Shown here: piece by piece, positions 8,064-17,200 of the stretch
Numbering within the stretch: position 1 is the first letter of the stretch
How the letters are laid out: each line of letters opens with the position of its first letter
Assembly (NCBI RefSeq): GCF_018603905.1
Contig: NZ_JAHFZZ010000029.1
Span: 1 to 41,614, forward strand
DNA length: 41,614 nucleotides
From: Nonomuraea sp. NEAU-A123
GTDB taxonomy: Bacteria > Actinomycetota > Actinomycetes > Streptosporangiales > Streptosporangiaceae
Reading direction: 5' to 3'
The notes under the pieces: generated by a model
Told to the model about the DNA's origin: nothing
Seen by the model: only the letters and a program-made list of their open reading frames with translations
The model's database searches: none
Program-made: the position numbers and the translations under genes

Positions 8064-8306
8064 TATGCTTTCCCACGCCAAGGGACTACAGATCGCCACG
8101 GCAGCCATAGGGGTCCGCCTGAGCGCTGGCCGAACGACACCGTCCATCGACGAGATCGCGGCCGCCGCCGACGTGTCCCGCCGACGCGATCAACGAGCCT
8201 CGCTGTAGGTGCGTGGTGACGGTCTTCGCTTTGCCAGCTATTGACCCTGACCTGGGTACACTCCCTCAACACACCCCCGCGTCGGTCGAACCGTTGGGGA
8301 TGCGTC

Positions 8307-9336
8307 ATGGCCACACTGCGCGCCGCCGGCCCCATGCTGGCACTCGCCATCGATCACCTGCCCGACCCGGCCAGTCGCCGCGGAGGATGTCTTTTACGAG
8401 CCGAAATATGACGGGTATCGCGCGTTGACCAGGATCGACAACGACGGCGGCGTACACCTGCAGTCGCGGCACGGCACCCGGCTCAACGAGATGTTCCCTG
8501 AACTCGTTTTCGCTCTGTGGGAGCACCTCCCAAAGCGGACCATCGTGGATGGGGAGATCGTCCGTTGGAGCGAGGCGGGCAGGCTCGACTTCGGCGCGTT
8601 GCAGCGTCGCGTGGGCGGCGGCAACCACGCCCGCCACCTGTCGATAGTGGAACCCGCTCACCTCGTGATCTTCGATCTCCTGGAGGTCGACGGCGTCGAC
8701 ATCCGCACCCAACCTCTGGCTGAGCGGCGCAAGCACCTGGAGGACCTGTTCGCCGGCATCCCGGCCGCCTGCCCGCTCGCCCTGTCCATGCAGACCAACG
8801 ACCCGGTCGAGGCTCGCCTGTGGTTCACCTCGCTGGCCGCGCACGGCATCGAGGGCCTGGTGATCAAAGCCGCCGCCGAGCCGTACCAGCCCGGCGCGCG
8901 AAGCTGGTGGAAGTACAAGTCCCGGACGTCCACCGAAGCGATCTTGGGAGGCCTGACCGGCACCCTGGCCCGGCCGTCAGGGCTTCTGCTGGGCCGCTAT
9001 CCCCCCAAGGGAGGACAGCTGCGGGTCGTCGGCCGGACCACCCGCCTCGCCCGCGACCTGGCCGCCGAGGTGGCCGCGTATCTTCGCCCGGCCGCCCCGG
9101 CTGAGCATCCGTGGCCCGAGCAGCTGCCCCCCGGGTGGGCGAGCGGCCTGCATGGCAAAGGCGACCCCGTGACCTACAGGCGGGTCGTGCCGGAGCTGGT
9201 GGTCGAGGTGCTGGTCGACGTCGCCCGCGAGCGCGGCCAGTGGCGCCACCCGATGCGCTGCCTGCGTCTGCGGCTGGATGTGTCCCCGGACGCTGTACCG
9301 CGCGGTACCAGGCTGGACGCCGGACCGGCGGCCTGA
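8307..9336 (+). pseudogene. ATP-dependent DNA ligase with 5' frameshift
   Basis: The sequence encodes an adenylation domain and an OB-fold domain like the ligase part of LigD/LigC. The adenylated lysine motif is EPKYDGYRAL (K codon at 8404-8406). VDGEIVRW, FDLLEVDGVD, EGLVIKAAAEPYQPG and SWWKYKSR follow, and the C-terminus is GQWRHPMRCLRLRLD. The natural start is probably the ATG at 8307 (after GGGGA), giving GPMLALAIDHLPDP. That frame ends at a TGA at 8409-8411, while the lysine motif lies in the next frame, so the switch is near 8368-8375. The in-frame TTG at 8425 would lack the catalytic lysine. Either the gene is dead or there is one indel error in the sequence. Confidence 0.75.
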
Positions 9337-9567
9337 CGGCCACGCCGATGCACGGTGGGCCCCCGGTCAAATTCTGTCTTGAGCCCTGGCACCGATTGAT
9401 CTTGCTCTCCCGCCTGCAGGAATGTGATCCGACTTACGTCAGCAGCCGGCGACAAGGAGCGTCCAGCGCGGCGGCCATCCGAGAAGAGTCGAGATCAAAC
9501 GGTTCGGAATCTGCACCACCCTTTTGGAGATCGCTCTACTGCGAACGCGCCCAGTCGTCTTTCCGGC

Positions 9568-9894
9568 TCAGACCTGGCGCTCGTCAACGCCTACGGCGCC
9601 GACGCCGGTGCCGAGACGGCCGCAGGAGCCCTGCGACTGCCCAGAGCCGCCCGGCGGGAGCGTGACCCACTCCCCGACGACGTCAGGTGCCCAGCCGCAG
9701 GTGATCACGGCTCGGAACCTCCAGGTTTGGCCTGTGGGGTTGCCGCACGACGCGATGCCGACGTAGTTGTCGTTATGGTGGACGAAGGTGTCGCAGTTGA
9801 GGACCGTGGCCGCTGACGCTGGTGTGGTGAGCCACTGCGACAGCAGCGCGACGGAGCCGGCTACGACCGCCGCGACGCGTAGTGTCTTGAACAT
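9568..9894 (-). CDS. small secreted Cys-rich protein
   Basis: This 108-residue protein has a clear Sec signal peptide: MFKTLRVAA, a hydrophobic core, and an Ala-x-Ala cleavage site (TPASA, then ATVLNC). The mature part has four cysteines (NCD, SCGN, TCGW, SCGR), probably two disulfides, and aromatic residues around GQTWRFRAV. The start at 9894 follows an excellent ribosome site (AGGAGGGG). The ending (GVGAVGVDERQV) looks less conserved. Similar short secreted proteins of unknown function are common in actinomycetes. I do not recognise a named family. Confidence 0.65.
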   Translation of the reverse strand: MFKTLRVAAVVAGSVALLSQWLTTPASAATVLNCDTFVHHNDNYVGIASCGNPTGQTWRFRAVITCGWAPDVVGEWVTLPPGGSGQSQGSCGRLGTGVGAVGVDERQV

Positions 9895-10314
9895 TGCCCC
9901 TCCTGAACCCGCCATTGAACGTTGCTTTGTGTTACCGATCATATGCATAGAGTGGCTATGGCGAAACTGGATTCCCGCGGCACGTCTACGTGGCCGGCCA
10001 CCTCGACCGGGTCCGAAGCCGTCGCGCCGCCGATGATGGACGGCCCTTCCCTACTCTTGCCGGCTCACGGCATGGCGGCTGTGCTGCTAGTCCGGTTATC
10101 CTGCGGTTTCTCGTTGAGGTCGAGTAGGAGTACGTCCATGGCTGCAACGTTCGGAGCCGGTCGCGATTGGCCGACGATACGCCACCCTCACCGCAGGTAC
10201 ATGGCGTGAGCGGCGGAGGCCATGACAATCGTGCGCACCAAGGATCAACGGTCAAGCAGGAGCGTTCAGCGGACGTCACGCGGCAGCGGGGCCGCCGCAC
10301 CGGGGATTGACGTG
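9895..10314. other. intergenic, no gene seen
   Basis: This 420-base stretch separates the secreted protein's start from the XRE regulator remnant. Its frames have no protein-like composition or good starts. The first bases hold the promoter and ribosome site of the secreted protein gene. Confidence 0.45.
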
Positions 10315-10561
10315 CTAGGGGCCGCCCCGAGCCTCTCGGAGCACCTTCAGCAACGTGATGAGGTGGATGCGCTCCTCATCCGTGAGTTCCTGGATCGCCC
10401 CCAGGCCTGCCCAGACGGCCTGCGCACCCGAATCAGCGCCGACGAGAGGGCCGAGCGCTGGCGAACGGTCCGGCTCCTGCTCCGGGTCGCCACCATCAAG
10501 GATGGCGTCGAACGAACCCGGTTTCCAGCCGAGCCGCTCCTCTATGACGGCCACCGACGCG
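10315..10561 (-). pseudogene. C-terminal remnant of an XRE-type regulator
   Basis: About 80 residues beginning ASVAVIEERLGWKPGSFDAI, then LDGGDP, resemble the end of actinomycete helix-turn-helix proteins, where a similar segment (IExxLGWxPGS, then a short turn) closes the DNA-binding domain. An acidic tail with a helical ending (ELTDEERIHLITLLKVLREA) follows. The recognition helix and N-terminus are missing: the homology starts right at the end of the SDR gene. It is therefore a fragment, not a working regulator. Confidence 0.5.
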
Positions 10562-11440
10562 TCACCGACCTGTCGGTGTGGTCAGGCCGACCAGATCGGC
10601 GCTCACCTGCCAGAGCCGTGCCGCGGCCGCCTCGTCGTAGCTGCGCTGGGAGGATCTCTTGGGTTTGCTGTTGGCGAAGTAGCGGCCCGTCACCTGCTCG
10701 AGCTCAGGAGCGGAAGCCAGGTGGATGGACGTGGCGGCGCCCCGGGCCGGGGTTTTCATGAAGGGCCGGATGAACGGGACGATCAGTCGCTGGAGGAGGG
10801 CGGGATCCTCGGCTCCCCAAGAGGTGTTCACCATGCCGGGATGCAGGGCGTTGGCGGTGACGGAGGTGCCCGGCAGCCGCCTGGACAGTTCGTAGCTGAA
10901 CAGGATGTTGGCGAGCTTGGACTGGTTGTAGGCGGTTCCGCCGGAGTAGGACCGTTCGCCCTGGAGGTCGTCGAAGTCGATGCGGCCCAGGGACTGCACG
11001 TTGGAGGCGACCGTGACCACGCGGGCGGGGGCGCTCTGCTTCAGCCGGTCGAGGAGCAGGTTGGTGAGCAGGAACGGCGCGAGATGGTTGACGGCGAAGG
11101 TGTGTTCGAGCCCGTCGGCGGTGACGTGCCGGGTGTGCCAGTAGCCTCCGGCGTTGTTGATCAGCACGTCGATCCGGGAAAGGCTCTGGAGTAACTCCGC
11201 GGCCAGCCGCCGCACCTCCGACTGGGCGGACAGGTCCGCGACGAACGCGTCCACCTGCCCGCCGCCGGCCGCCCGGACCTCGCGGGCCGCGCGCTCGGTG
11301 CGCTCGCGGTCCCGGCCGATGATGGCCAGCCGCGCGCCCATCGTGGCCAGGCCCAGGGCGGTCGCCTTGCCGATGCCTCCGGTGGCACCGGTGACCAGCA
11401 CTGTCCTGCCCGCCATCGGCCCGCTGTGGATCTGTTCCAT
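10562..11440 (-). CDS. SDR family oxidoreductase (retinol dehydrogenase-like)
   Basis: This 292-residue short-chain dehydrogenase has TGATGGIGKAT (cofactor), DVLINNAGGY, the catalytic Ser in VVTVASNVQS and YNQSK (YxxxK). The region AVNHLAPFLLTNLLLDRL and the YFANSKPKRSS-like tail are typical of the WW-oxidoreductase/retinol-dehydrogenase-like group. The start at 11440 follows GGAGAGG. It is divergent from a truncated PadR regulator gene across a short region with a palindrome; such SDR-PadR pairs suggest local repression. The C-terminus ends exactly where the XRE remnant begins, so the last few residues may not be original. Confidence 0.85.
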   Translation of the reverse strand: MEQIHSGPMAGRTVLVTGATGGIGKATALGLATMGARLAIIGRDRERTERAAREVRAAGGGQVDAFVADLSAQSEVRRLAAELLQSLSRIDVLINNAGGYWHTRHVTADGLEHTFAVNHLAPFLLTNLLLDRLKQSAPARVVTVASNVQSLGRIDFDDLQGERSYSGGTAYNQSKLANILFSYELSRRLPGTSVTANALHPGMVNTSWGAEDPALLQRLIVPFIRPFMKTPARGAATSIHLASAPELEQVTGRYFANSKPKRSSQRSYDEAAAARLWQVSADLVGLTTPTGR

Positions 11441-11471
11441 GTTCGTGCCTCTCCGCTGACGAAAAGCTACA

Positions 11472-11482
11472 GTACTAAGTAC
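11472..11482. promoter_or_regulatory. palindrome in the SDR/PadR divergent promoter
   Basis: GTACT-A-AGTAC is a short perfect inverted repeat in the only AT-rich part of the 46-base gap between the divergent genes. It is a plausible operator for the neighbouring PadR-type regulator or its lost intact form. Confidence 0.4.
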
Positions 11483-11486
11483 GATA

Positions 11487-11867
11487 ATGCTACCGATCGG
11501 CAGCGTCAGGAGCGTCGACCCAGGTGAGCACGAGCCGTCAGGGACGGAGCCGGGCCGGGGCGGCCCGCAACGTACGCTGTTCACCGTCACCGCGTCGGGG
11601 CGATCCGCCGTGGACGAGTGGCTGATGCGGCCTGTAGAGCGCATCCGCGACATCCGCACCGAGTTCCTGGTCAAGCTCGCCCTGCTCGAACGGATCACGA
11701 CGGACGCACGGCCGCTGCTGGACGCGCAGGCGGAGCGGATCAAGCCGATCATCGCCAGCCTGCGCGAGCAGCGTGACCAGGCACGCGGGTTCGAGCACGT
11801 CGTGGCCTCCTGGCGATATGAGACGGCCGAAGCGGCCCTGCGCCTGATGCGGACGGCCGGACGGTGA
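11487..11867 (+). pseudogene. PadR-family regulator lacking its HTH domain
   Basis: Residues from about GGPQRTLFTVTASGRSAVDE onward match the end of the PadR winged helix (the wing, usually R-T-x-Y-x-V-T-x-x-G) plus the C-terminal dimerisation helices (RTEFLVKLALLERI, EAALRLM). The N-terminal 45-50 residues that carry the recognition helix are replaced by an unrelated Pro/Gly-rich stretch. It is therefore a 5'-truncated gene that could at best make a dimerisation fragment. It is divergent from the SDR gene it presumably once controlled. Confidence 0.65.
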
Positions 11868-11940
11868 GCCAGGGCCGCCGTGAGGTGATGGGGCGGCGGA
11901 TGCGATGCTCTCGCGGGAGAACATAGCGAGAGGACCGTTC

Positions 11941-12609
11941 ATGAGCGATCCCCACCTGACGCCGAACTGGGCCACGTCGGCGCTGCTCACCATCGACGTG
12001 CAACGCGACTTCCTGTCCGAGGCACCGTACGGCGTGCCGGGCACCACCGAAGCGCTGCCCGCCCTGGCCGCGCTGGCGGCGGCTTTCCGCGCGGCCCGGC
12101 GGCCCATCGTGCACATCGTGCGGCTGTACCATCCCGGCGGCCAGGACGCCGACCTCGTGCGCCGCACGTTGCTCGCCGACGGAGCCGCCATCGTGGCGCC
12201 CGGCAGCGCGGGCAGCGCCATCGCCGCCGACCTGCTGCCGCCCGGTGCACCGCCCCTGGATCCGGAGCTGCTGCTGTCGGGCGAGCCGCAGCCGCTGGGT
12301 GAGCACGAGGTCGCGCTGTTCAAGCCACGCTGGGGAGCCTTCTATCGCACCCGGCTGGACGAACTGCTGCGCGGCTGGGACGTGGACACCCTTGTCGTGG
12401 CCGGCTGCAACTTCCCCAACTGCCCGCGGGCCACCCTCATCGAGGCCAGCGAGCGGGACTACCGCCTCGTCCTCGCCGACGACGCCATCTCACGCCTGCA
12501 CGACGTCGGGCGTACGGAGATCACCGGTATCGGCGTCAACCTGCGCAGCGTCCAGGCCATCACCGGCGCCCTGCACAACGCTTCCCTCTCCCGGCAGGAG
12601 GCTCCTTGA
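11941..12609 (+). CDS. isochorismatase-family cysteine hydrolase
   Basis: This 222-residue alpha/beta hydrolase of the isochorismatase superfamily carries the catalytic triad signature: Asp in LLTIDVQRDF, Lys in ALFKPRWGAF and the nucleophilic Cys in VVAGCNFPNCPRAT. The start at 11941 follows GAGAGGACC; the frame extension upstream lacks a ribosome site. The stop overlaps the start of the methyltransferase gene, so the two are translationally coupled. Members hydrolyse C-N or vinyl-ether bonds (nicotinamide, ureidoacrylate, isochorismate and others); the substrate here is unknown. Confidence 0.85.
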   Translation: MSDPHLTPNWATSALLTIDVQRDFLSEAPYGVPGTTEALPALAALAAAFRAARRPIVHIVRLYHPGGQDADLVRRTLLADGAAIVAPGSAGSAIAADLLPPGAPPLDPELLLSGEPQPLGEHEVALFKPRWGAFYRTRLDELLRGWDVDTLVVAGCNFPNCPRATLIEASERDYRLVLADDAISRLHDVGRTEITGIGVNLRSVQAITGALHNASLSRQEAP

Positions 12610-13370
12610 CCGCCACGCTCTCCGGCGACTTCGACTACGACCGCCACGGTCACGGCTACGCCCGGCAGCGCCGTACCGACCCCCGCATCGCCGCCCACGT
12701 CCACGCCGCGCTCGGCCAGGCCCGCACCGTCATCAACGTCGGCGCCGGCGCGGGCTCCTACGAGCCGGAAGACCGCCACGTCGTGGCGGTCGAGCCCTCC
12801 GCCGCGATGCGCGCCCAACGCCCCCGCCACCTGGCCCCCGCTCTGGACGCCACCGCCGAACGGCTGCCGTTCGACGACGATGCCTTCGACGCCGCCATGG
12901 CCACCGTCACCGTCCACCAGTGGACCGACACCGAGCGGGGACTGCGCGAGCTGCGCCGGGTCAGCCGCGGCCCGGTCGTCATCCTCACCTTCGACGGCGC
13001 CGCCCTCGACCTGCTCTGGCTCGCCGAGTACGCGCCCGACCTCATCACCGCCGAACGCCGCCGCTACCCGCCGATCGACCTGATCGCCACCCTCGTCGGT
13101 GGCCACGCCGACGTGGTGCCGGTCGCGATCCCGATCGACTGCGTGGACGGCTTCACCGAGGCCTACTACGCCCGCCCGGAACGCTTCCTCGACCCGCAGG
13201 TCCGCGCCTCGCAGTCGGCCTGGGGATTCGTCGACGACGCCGCTGAGGCCCGCGCCGTCGACAGGCTGAGGCATGACCTCGACAGCGGCGTCTGGGACGA
13301 CCGCTACGGCCACCTGCGCGAGCAACCTGAGTTCCTGGGCTCGCTCCGCCTCATCATCGGGCACCCGTGA
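12606..13370 (+). CDS. class I SAM-dependent methyltransferase
   Basis: This 254-residue protein has a Rossmann methyltransferase core: motif I as VINVGAGAGSYEP, the acidic residue after strand 2 in VVAVEPSAAM, motif II/III around LPFDDDAFDAAMA and the post-motif TVHQWTD. This arrangement is typical of the methyltransferase-11 group. It starts with TTG at 12606, overlapping the TGA of the hydrolase gene (TTGA). The C-terminal half (DGFTEAYYARPERFLDP) is probably substrate-facing. The coupling to an isochorismatase-like hydrolase is strict, but no pathway can be named. Confidence 0.85.
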   Translation: MTATLSGDFDYDRHGHGYARQRRTDPRIAAHVHAALGQARTVINVGAGAGSYEPEDRHVVAVEPSAAMRAQRPRHLAPALDATAERLPFDDDAFDAAMATVTVHQWTDTERGLRELRRVSRGPVVILTFDGAALDLLWLAEYAPDLITAERRRYPPIDLIATLVGGHADVVPVAIPIDCVDGFTEAYYARPERFLDPQVRASQSAWGFVDDAAEARAVDRLRHDLDSGVWDDRYGHLREQPEFLGSLRLIIGHP

Positions 13371-13402
13371 AGGCGAGCCGGCACTGTCGATGCCGTACAG
13401 GG

Positions 13403-13765
13403 TCATGCTCTCCCTGCGGTGTGATCGGCCGCGTACACCCAGGCACGCAGACCTGATGCCAGCGGTACGAGGGCGCGCTGGTAGTCGTCGACCTCATAGT
13501 CGTCGGCTGCGGCGAGCTCGTCGGTGCTGAGGTGAAGCGCGGTGCCCTCGACGACGTCGGCGGGATCGCCGGTGGCGCGCAGGATCGGGTGATGCGTGGC
13601 ACCGCTGACCGCGATGACCCGCGGGTCGGTGATCTCCACCGTGGACAGCCGATAACCGGGCAACGCATCGGGAGCGCCCGTGATCTCACGGCCGAACAGC
13701 GACAGCTGCACGTCCCGCTGACGCAGCGTGCCGTAGGAGAACAGAACGACAAGATGATCCACCAT
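13403..13765 (-). CDS. gamma-glutamylcyclotransferase-like (AIG2 family) protein
   Basis: This 120-residue protein opens with the family's substrate-binding loop (LFSYGTLRQ, a YGxLR/K-type motif). It carries an acidic residue in the conserved position of ADDYEVDDYQR, followed by the closing strand LRAWVYAAD. The length fits the family (110-150). Members with this loop act on gamma-glutamyl amines or peptides, but many are uncharacterised. It converges on the methyltransferase gene with 32 bases between stops. Confidence 0.8.
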   Translation of the reverse strand: MVDHLVVLFSYGTLRQRDVQLSLFGREITGAPDALPGYRLSTVEITDPRVIAVSGATHHPILRATGDPADVVEGTALHLSTDELAAADDYEVDDYQRALVPLASGLRAWVYAADHTAGRA

Positions 13766-13913
13766 GTGACCATCATTCCAGAGCCGTGATCACCGGCGTT
13801 CCCGCCCTGCCGAGTGGTTCGCCGCCTGACCGGTCGCGCGGTGAGCGCAGTAGTACCAATGAGACTACGTACAGGGTGAGAAGACAAGAGGGATGGCGGC
13901 CGCGCTCCGCGTC

Positions 13914-14123
13914 CTAGTCCTTCACCGCCAGGATCAGGTCGGAGGCCTTGATCACCACGATCGCCTCGCTGCCCGCCGACAGGCCCAGCTCCCGCGCGGC
14001 CTCCACGGTGATCGAGGCCACCAGCCGCACCCCATTCGCATCCAGCTCCACATTGGCCGTCGCCTCACCATGAGTGATGGCGGTGACCCGCGCCGGAATC
14101 TTGTTACGCGCGCTCAACCGCAT
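13914..14123 (-). CDS. molybdopterin-binding (Mop/TOBE) protein
   Basis: This 69-residue protein is a single Mop domain: MRLSARNKIPARVTAITHGE, then ANVELDANGVRLVASITVEA, then GLSAGSEAIVVIKASDLILA. This is the full length of molbindin-type proteins, which bind molybdate in the cytoplasm and act as storage or delivery proteins. The start follows AGGGAGAG. It lies 104 bases downstream of, and on the same strand as, the molybdenum-dependent nitrate reductase gene. A role in molybdenum supply for that enzyme is a fair inference. Confidence 0.88.
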   Translation of the reverse strand: MRLSARNKIPARVTAITHGEATANVELDANGVRLVASITVEAARELGLSAGSEAIVVIKASDLILAVKD

Positions 14124-14227
14124 GACACTCTCCCTTGATCGACATCATTCCTCGCCTGCTCTCCTTCCCCCCTTCGTGCGAATCACGGCCATGGCGAAAC
14201 CGGCCTTCTCCCATGAGCGGCGCGTTT

Positions 14228-17200
14228 CTAGTACACGTCGCGGACGTAGCGCTTGTCGGCGGCGAGCTTCTTGACGTACGCGGCGGCGTCGTCCTCGGTC
14301 AGTCCGCCATGGGCGGCGGCGATCTCACGCAGGGTGTGGTCGACGTCCCTGGCCATCCGGCCGGCGTCTCCGCAGACGTAGAAATGGGCCCCGTCCTGCA
14401 GCCAGGACCAGAGCCGGGCGCCATGTTCGCGCATCCGGTCCTGGACGTAGACCTTGGCGCGCTGGTCACGGGAGAAGGCCAGATCCAGCCGGGACAGGGT
14501 GCCCGCTCGCTGGAATCCGGCGAGTTCGTCCTGGTAGTAGAAGTCGGTGGCGCGGTGCTGCTCGCCGAAGAACAGCCAGTTGCGTCCGTGATCACCACGG
14601 GTACGGCGCTCGTCGAGGAAGCCGAGGAAGGGAGCGATGCCCGTACCGGGGCCGACCATCACCATCGGTGTGGCGGGGTCGGCAGGGGGCCGGAAATGGG
14701 GTGAATGCTGGACGAAGACCGGCACGAAGCTGTCGGCCGGGGCGTCGGCGAGGTGGGCCGAGCAGGCGCCGTTGCGTCGGCTGCCGTGCTGGTTGTCGAA
14801 TCTGACCACCGACACCGTCAGACGGATCTCGCGGGGGCTGGTGAGCGGGCTGGAGGAGATGGAGTAGAGGCGGGGCTGCAGGCGCTTGAGGACGTCGGCC
14901 CATTCCTGGGCGGTGGCGCGGACGGGGAACTCGGCGATGACGTCGATGGCCTGCCGTCCCCAGATCCACTGCGCCAGTTCGTTCTTGTTGTCCGGGCGCA
15001 GGAGTTTCTTGAGATGACGGTCCTGGGAGCGCTCGGCGACGAACCGCAGCAGATCAGGGGTGATTCTGGTGATGTCCCGGTGGCGGTGCAGGGCCTCGCC
15101 GAGTGGCATCGGGCCGTCGGCGGCGGTGATGGCGGCGGCCGGGTCCAGGCCGGTGACGGCCAGCCACTCCGCGACGAGGTCGGGGTGGTTGACCGACCAG
15201 ACGCCCAGCGCGTCACCGGCCTCGTACGGCAGGGTGACGTCGCCGGTGTCGAAGACGAACTGCCGTACCTCCTTGACCGCTCCGGGCAGGCTCAGGAGCC
15301 GGTTGCCCGACAGCCTCGCGAGGAGCGGCGCGTTCTTGCTGTACTGGGCCGGGCCCGCCGCGCCGCCCGGGACGGTCGGCGTCGGGGGTGTGGCCAGTGC
15401 CCGGAGCACCTGGTCGAGCCACTGCCGGGCGGGTTGCTCATCGTCCGGTTCGCAGTCCACGCGAGGGGCCAGGCGTACGGCGCCGAGTTCTCCCATGCGC
15501 TGGTCGAGACGGCGGCCGTGGGCGCAGAAGTCGTCGTAGCTGGAGTCGCCGAAGGCCAGGACCGAGTAGCGGACGCCGTCCAGGCGGGGTGCTTCGGGTG
15601 CGGTGAGCGACTCCCAGAAGACCGTGCCGTTGTCGGGGGCGTCGCCGTCGCCGAAGGTGCTGGTGATGATGAGCAGGTCCGCGCTGCGCGGGAGGGCGGC
15701 CGGTGTGCACTCGGCCATGCTGAGGATGGTCGGGGCCCGTTCGGTCTCGCTCAGGTGGCGGGCCGTGGCGAGGGCGAAGTCTTCGGCGTTGCCGGTCTGG
15801 GAGGCCCACAGGACGACCAGCTCGCGTTCTTCGCGGGCGGGGGCCGGCCGCGCCCACGCCGGGTCGTCGGAGCCCTCGGCCCGGCCCGCCAGCGTCCGGG
15901 AGAACATCCCGGCCAGCGTGCCGTTGACCCACAACGCCTGGTCCGGGGCGAAGGGTGCGGACTCCGGCAGTACCGGCACGGCAGCGCCGTCGGATGGTGG
16001 CGCCGCGCCGAGCCCGGCCAGGAAGCCGGCCAGGTAGCGGCGTTCGTGGTCGGCGAACACAGGCGGGGAGACGTCCGCGAGTCCGAGCAGCCGGGCCAGG
16101 TCCGCCACGGCGCCGCCGCCCGGCGGGGTCGCGGCCCGCAGCGGGGCGGTCGCGGTGGCGGGGCGTTCGGCCAGGTCGTCGCCGTCGCCCGTAGTGCTGG
16201 GCGCAGCCGCGACCCGGGTGAGGGAAACCGCGCACACCTTGAACTCGGGCTGGAAGGAGATGGGGTCGACCGCGTCGTTGGTCACGGCGTTGATGCTGAG
16301 GTACTCGCCGAACAGATCGTTCCAGTGGAAGGGCGCGAAGCAGTCACCGGGCCGCACCCGGTCGGTGACGACGGCCGGAAGCACTGCCTGCCCGCGCCGG
16401 GAGGCGACCCGCACCGCGTCGCCCTCGCCGATGCCGAGGGCGCCCGCGTCGCCCGGATGGATCTCCACGAAGGGCCCGGGGTTGAGCTTGTTGAGCTTGG
16501 CGACCTTGCCGGTCTTGGTCATGGTGTGCCACTGGTGCTGGAGCCGGCCGGTGTTCAGGACGAAGGGGAAGTCGTCGTCGGGCAGCTCCGCCGCCGGCAG
16601 ATGCGGGCGAGGGAAGAACACCGCCCGGCCGCTCGCGGTCGGGAAGGACAGCCGGGGCCGGCTGCCGTCCGGGCCCTCGGCGAGGTCCTGGCTGGCGCCG
16701 TCGTTGAGGTAGCGGATCGGGTTGCGGTCGCCGCCGTCGGCGGACGCGCTGGGCCACTGCACCGGCGTGGCACGCAGCCGGTCGTAGGCCACGCCGCGCA
16801 GGTCGTAGCCGGTCTTCGGGTTCCAGGCCCGCTTGATCTCCTCGAAGATCTCCTCGGCGCTGCCGTAGTCGAAGGCATCGGCGAAGCCCATCTCGCAGGC
16901 GACGCGGGCGATGATCTGCCAGTCCGGCAGGGCCTGGCCGGGTGGGTCCACGGCCGGTCGGAGCAGGGTCAGGTTGCGCTCCGAATTGATCATCACCCCT
17001 TCGCCCTCGGTCCACAGGGCGGCGGGGAGCACCACGTCGGCGTAGGCGTTGGTCTCGGTCTCGGCGAAGGCGTCCTGGGTGACGACGAACTCGGCGGCCT
17101 CCAGCCCTTGGATGACACTCTTGCGGTTGGCGACCGACGCGACCGGGTTGGTACAGATGATCCAGCACGCCTTGATCTCGCCGTCGGCCATGCGGGAGAA

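Noticed and set aside
8425..9336. A complete ligase starting at the TTG at 8425
   Set aside because: This start would leave out the catalytic lysine motif directly upstream, so the product could not be a working ligase.
11487..11867. An intact PadR regulator
   Set aside because: The sequence before the wing is Pro/Gly-rich and shows no helix-turn-helix, so the DNA-binding half is missing.
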